In this document: positions 63,101-64,000 of the stretch, one piece after another
Position numbering within the stretch: the stretch's first letter is position 1
How the letters are laid out: every line of letters begins with the position of its first letter
Assembly (NCBI GenBank): GCA_023053545.1
Contig: JAKZAN010000006.1
Coordinates: forward strand, 1,865,001 to 1,929,000
DNA length: 64,000 nt
DNA from: Lepidurus packardi
Taxonomy: Eukaryota > Arthropoda > Branchiopoda > Notostraca > Triopsidae
Direction: 5' to 3'
Notes under the pieces: model-generated
Told to the model about the DNA's origin: nothing
What the model saw: only the letters and a program-made list of their open reading frames with translations
Database searches by the model: none
Translations under genes and position numbers: made by a program

Positions 63101-64000
63101 AATTATTGTTACTCGTTGTTTCTTTTCAATGTTTGCACATTATACAAATAGAAGACAACTAAAACACAAAGTTAAGTTGTAACGTATAGTGCATGTTATT
63201 ACCCACTGTGAAAAATAAATTGTTTCTTAGATTTTATGTACCCATCCTGTTGTCGAGCGAAAATCCTTACGACTGGTATCAAACTTGGCACCTTTTCTTT
63301 TTGAAGTCGTGAACGTGACTTTTTTTTTATCATACCGGCTCTGACGGTGAAAAAAAGTATGCTACTACTCTAAAAATACGCGCATGACCAGACTATTTCT
63401 TTGCAGCAACATTGCATGGAAAGCAGAAAAACTTTTATTTTATCTTTAAGCAAAATCCTTGCCAATAGTTTACAATCAAGTTTTCTAGACAGCAATTCTT
63501 ATTTTAAATCATTTTTCATTACCCGGTCAACTGAATTAACCATTGCGGTACTGTACTCTTGAGGCTAAGGACGAGTTTGCTGCGATGCTAATCGAAACAG
63601 ACAAGAAGACTTGAATCTGATTTGGGCCATGGTCCAAAAGAACCTTGCACCACGAGCGTGGAGAAATTAGGTCCCTTTATTAGAACAGTCAAGATTATAC
63701 TTCAAGCCTCAAGTACGCGCCCCTTAAAGCTTCCAACGATGATTGGAAAGCAAGATCTCGTAGTTACATGGAGTAAAAAGTTGACATGAAAGCTTCGCTA
63801 ATGAGTTATGATAACATTAGGTAATAACATAATTAAAAGCCAACAACGCTAATCCCATGTGCTCTCATTTTCAATTTCCCAGATGACGCCAAAATTACGA
63901 TCTGCATTTTGAAATCTTCATCCAACTCTCGAGCCGCTCGCGTTGATAACAAGGCGAAACCAAAGACTTTATAATGGACTATTTGTCGTGAGACTTGCCA
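60171..64000. other. No supportable gene
   Basis: AT-rich sequence with short frames only. An AATAAA at about 61007 is the first canonical plus-strand signal seen beyond DGK-theta. Nothing else could be tied to a family. Confidence 0.45.

Overview
The window looks like a nuclear contig from an arthropod. A branchiopod crustacean such as Daphnia would fit, but I infer that only from style: most introns are 50-85 nt with GT-AG ends, the proteins are animal-type (STT3A, CFAP20, ATF6, sulfiredoxin, DGK-theta), and a BEL/Pao retrotransposon is present. No rRNA, convincing tRNA, CRISPR or bacterial operon structure is seen. Coding sequences were assembled exon by exon from splice sites and reading phase.

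Layout. Positions 1-560 are GC-rich with a broken reading frame, possibly the end of an old LTR element. From about 561 to 19,998 no gene could be supported, only simple repeats and unassigned ORFs. From 20.0 to 37.0 kb is a compact minus-strand cluster. In transcription order it holds a small secreted peptide precursor (36.98-36.57 kb), an unrecognised 672-residue C2HC zinc-finger protein called 'gene X' here (36.16-33.82), CFAP20 copy B (33.19-32.54), a BEL/Pao element (32.29-26.62), a broken STT3A fragment fused to the 3' half of a second gene X (26.62-24.78), CFAP20 copy A (24.15-23.50) and intact STT3A (22.76-20.00). The simplest history is a tandem duplication of a gene X-CFAP20-STT3A block, a BEL insertion into one STT3A copy, and two deletions, one of which made an in-frame chimera.

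Sulfiredoxin (39.69-40.16, plus) and ATF6 (47.16-40.83, minus) converge with probably overlapping 3' UTRs. ATF6 has a 2.2-kb first intron and carries an 849-bp TIR transposon (MITE) in intron 7. DGK-theta fills 50.35-59.09 on the plus strand and ends in two alternative terminal exons. From 59.1 to 64.0 kb only one small membrane-type ORF stands out.

Functionally, three of the genes concern ER and redox homeostasis: N-glycosylation (STT3A), the unfolded-protein response (ATF6) and peroxiredoxin repair (sulfiredoxin). This may be coincidence. The most interesting items are the peptide precursor, the rearranged duplication with its chimeric ORF, the DGK-theta and ATF6 alternative 3' ends, and the MITE.
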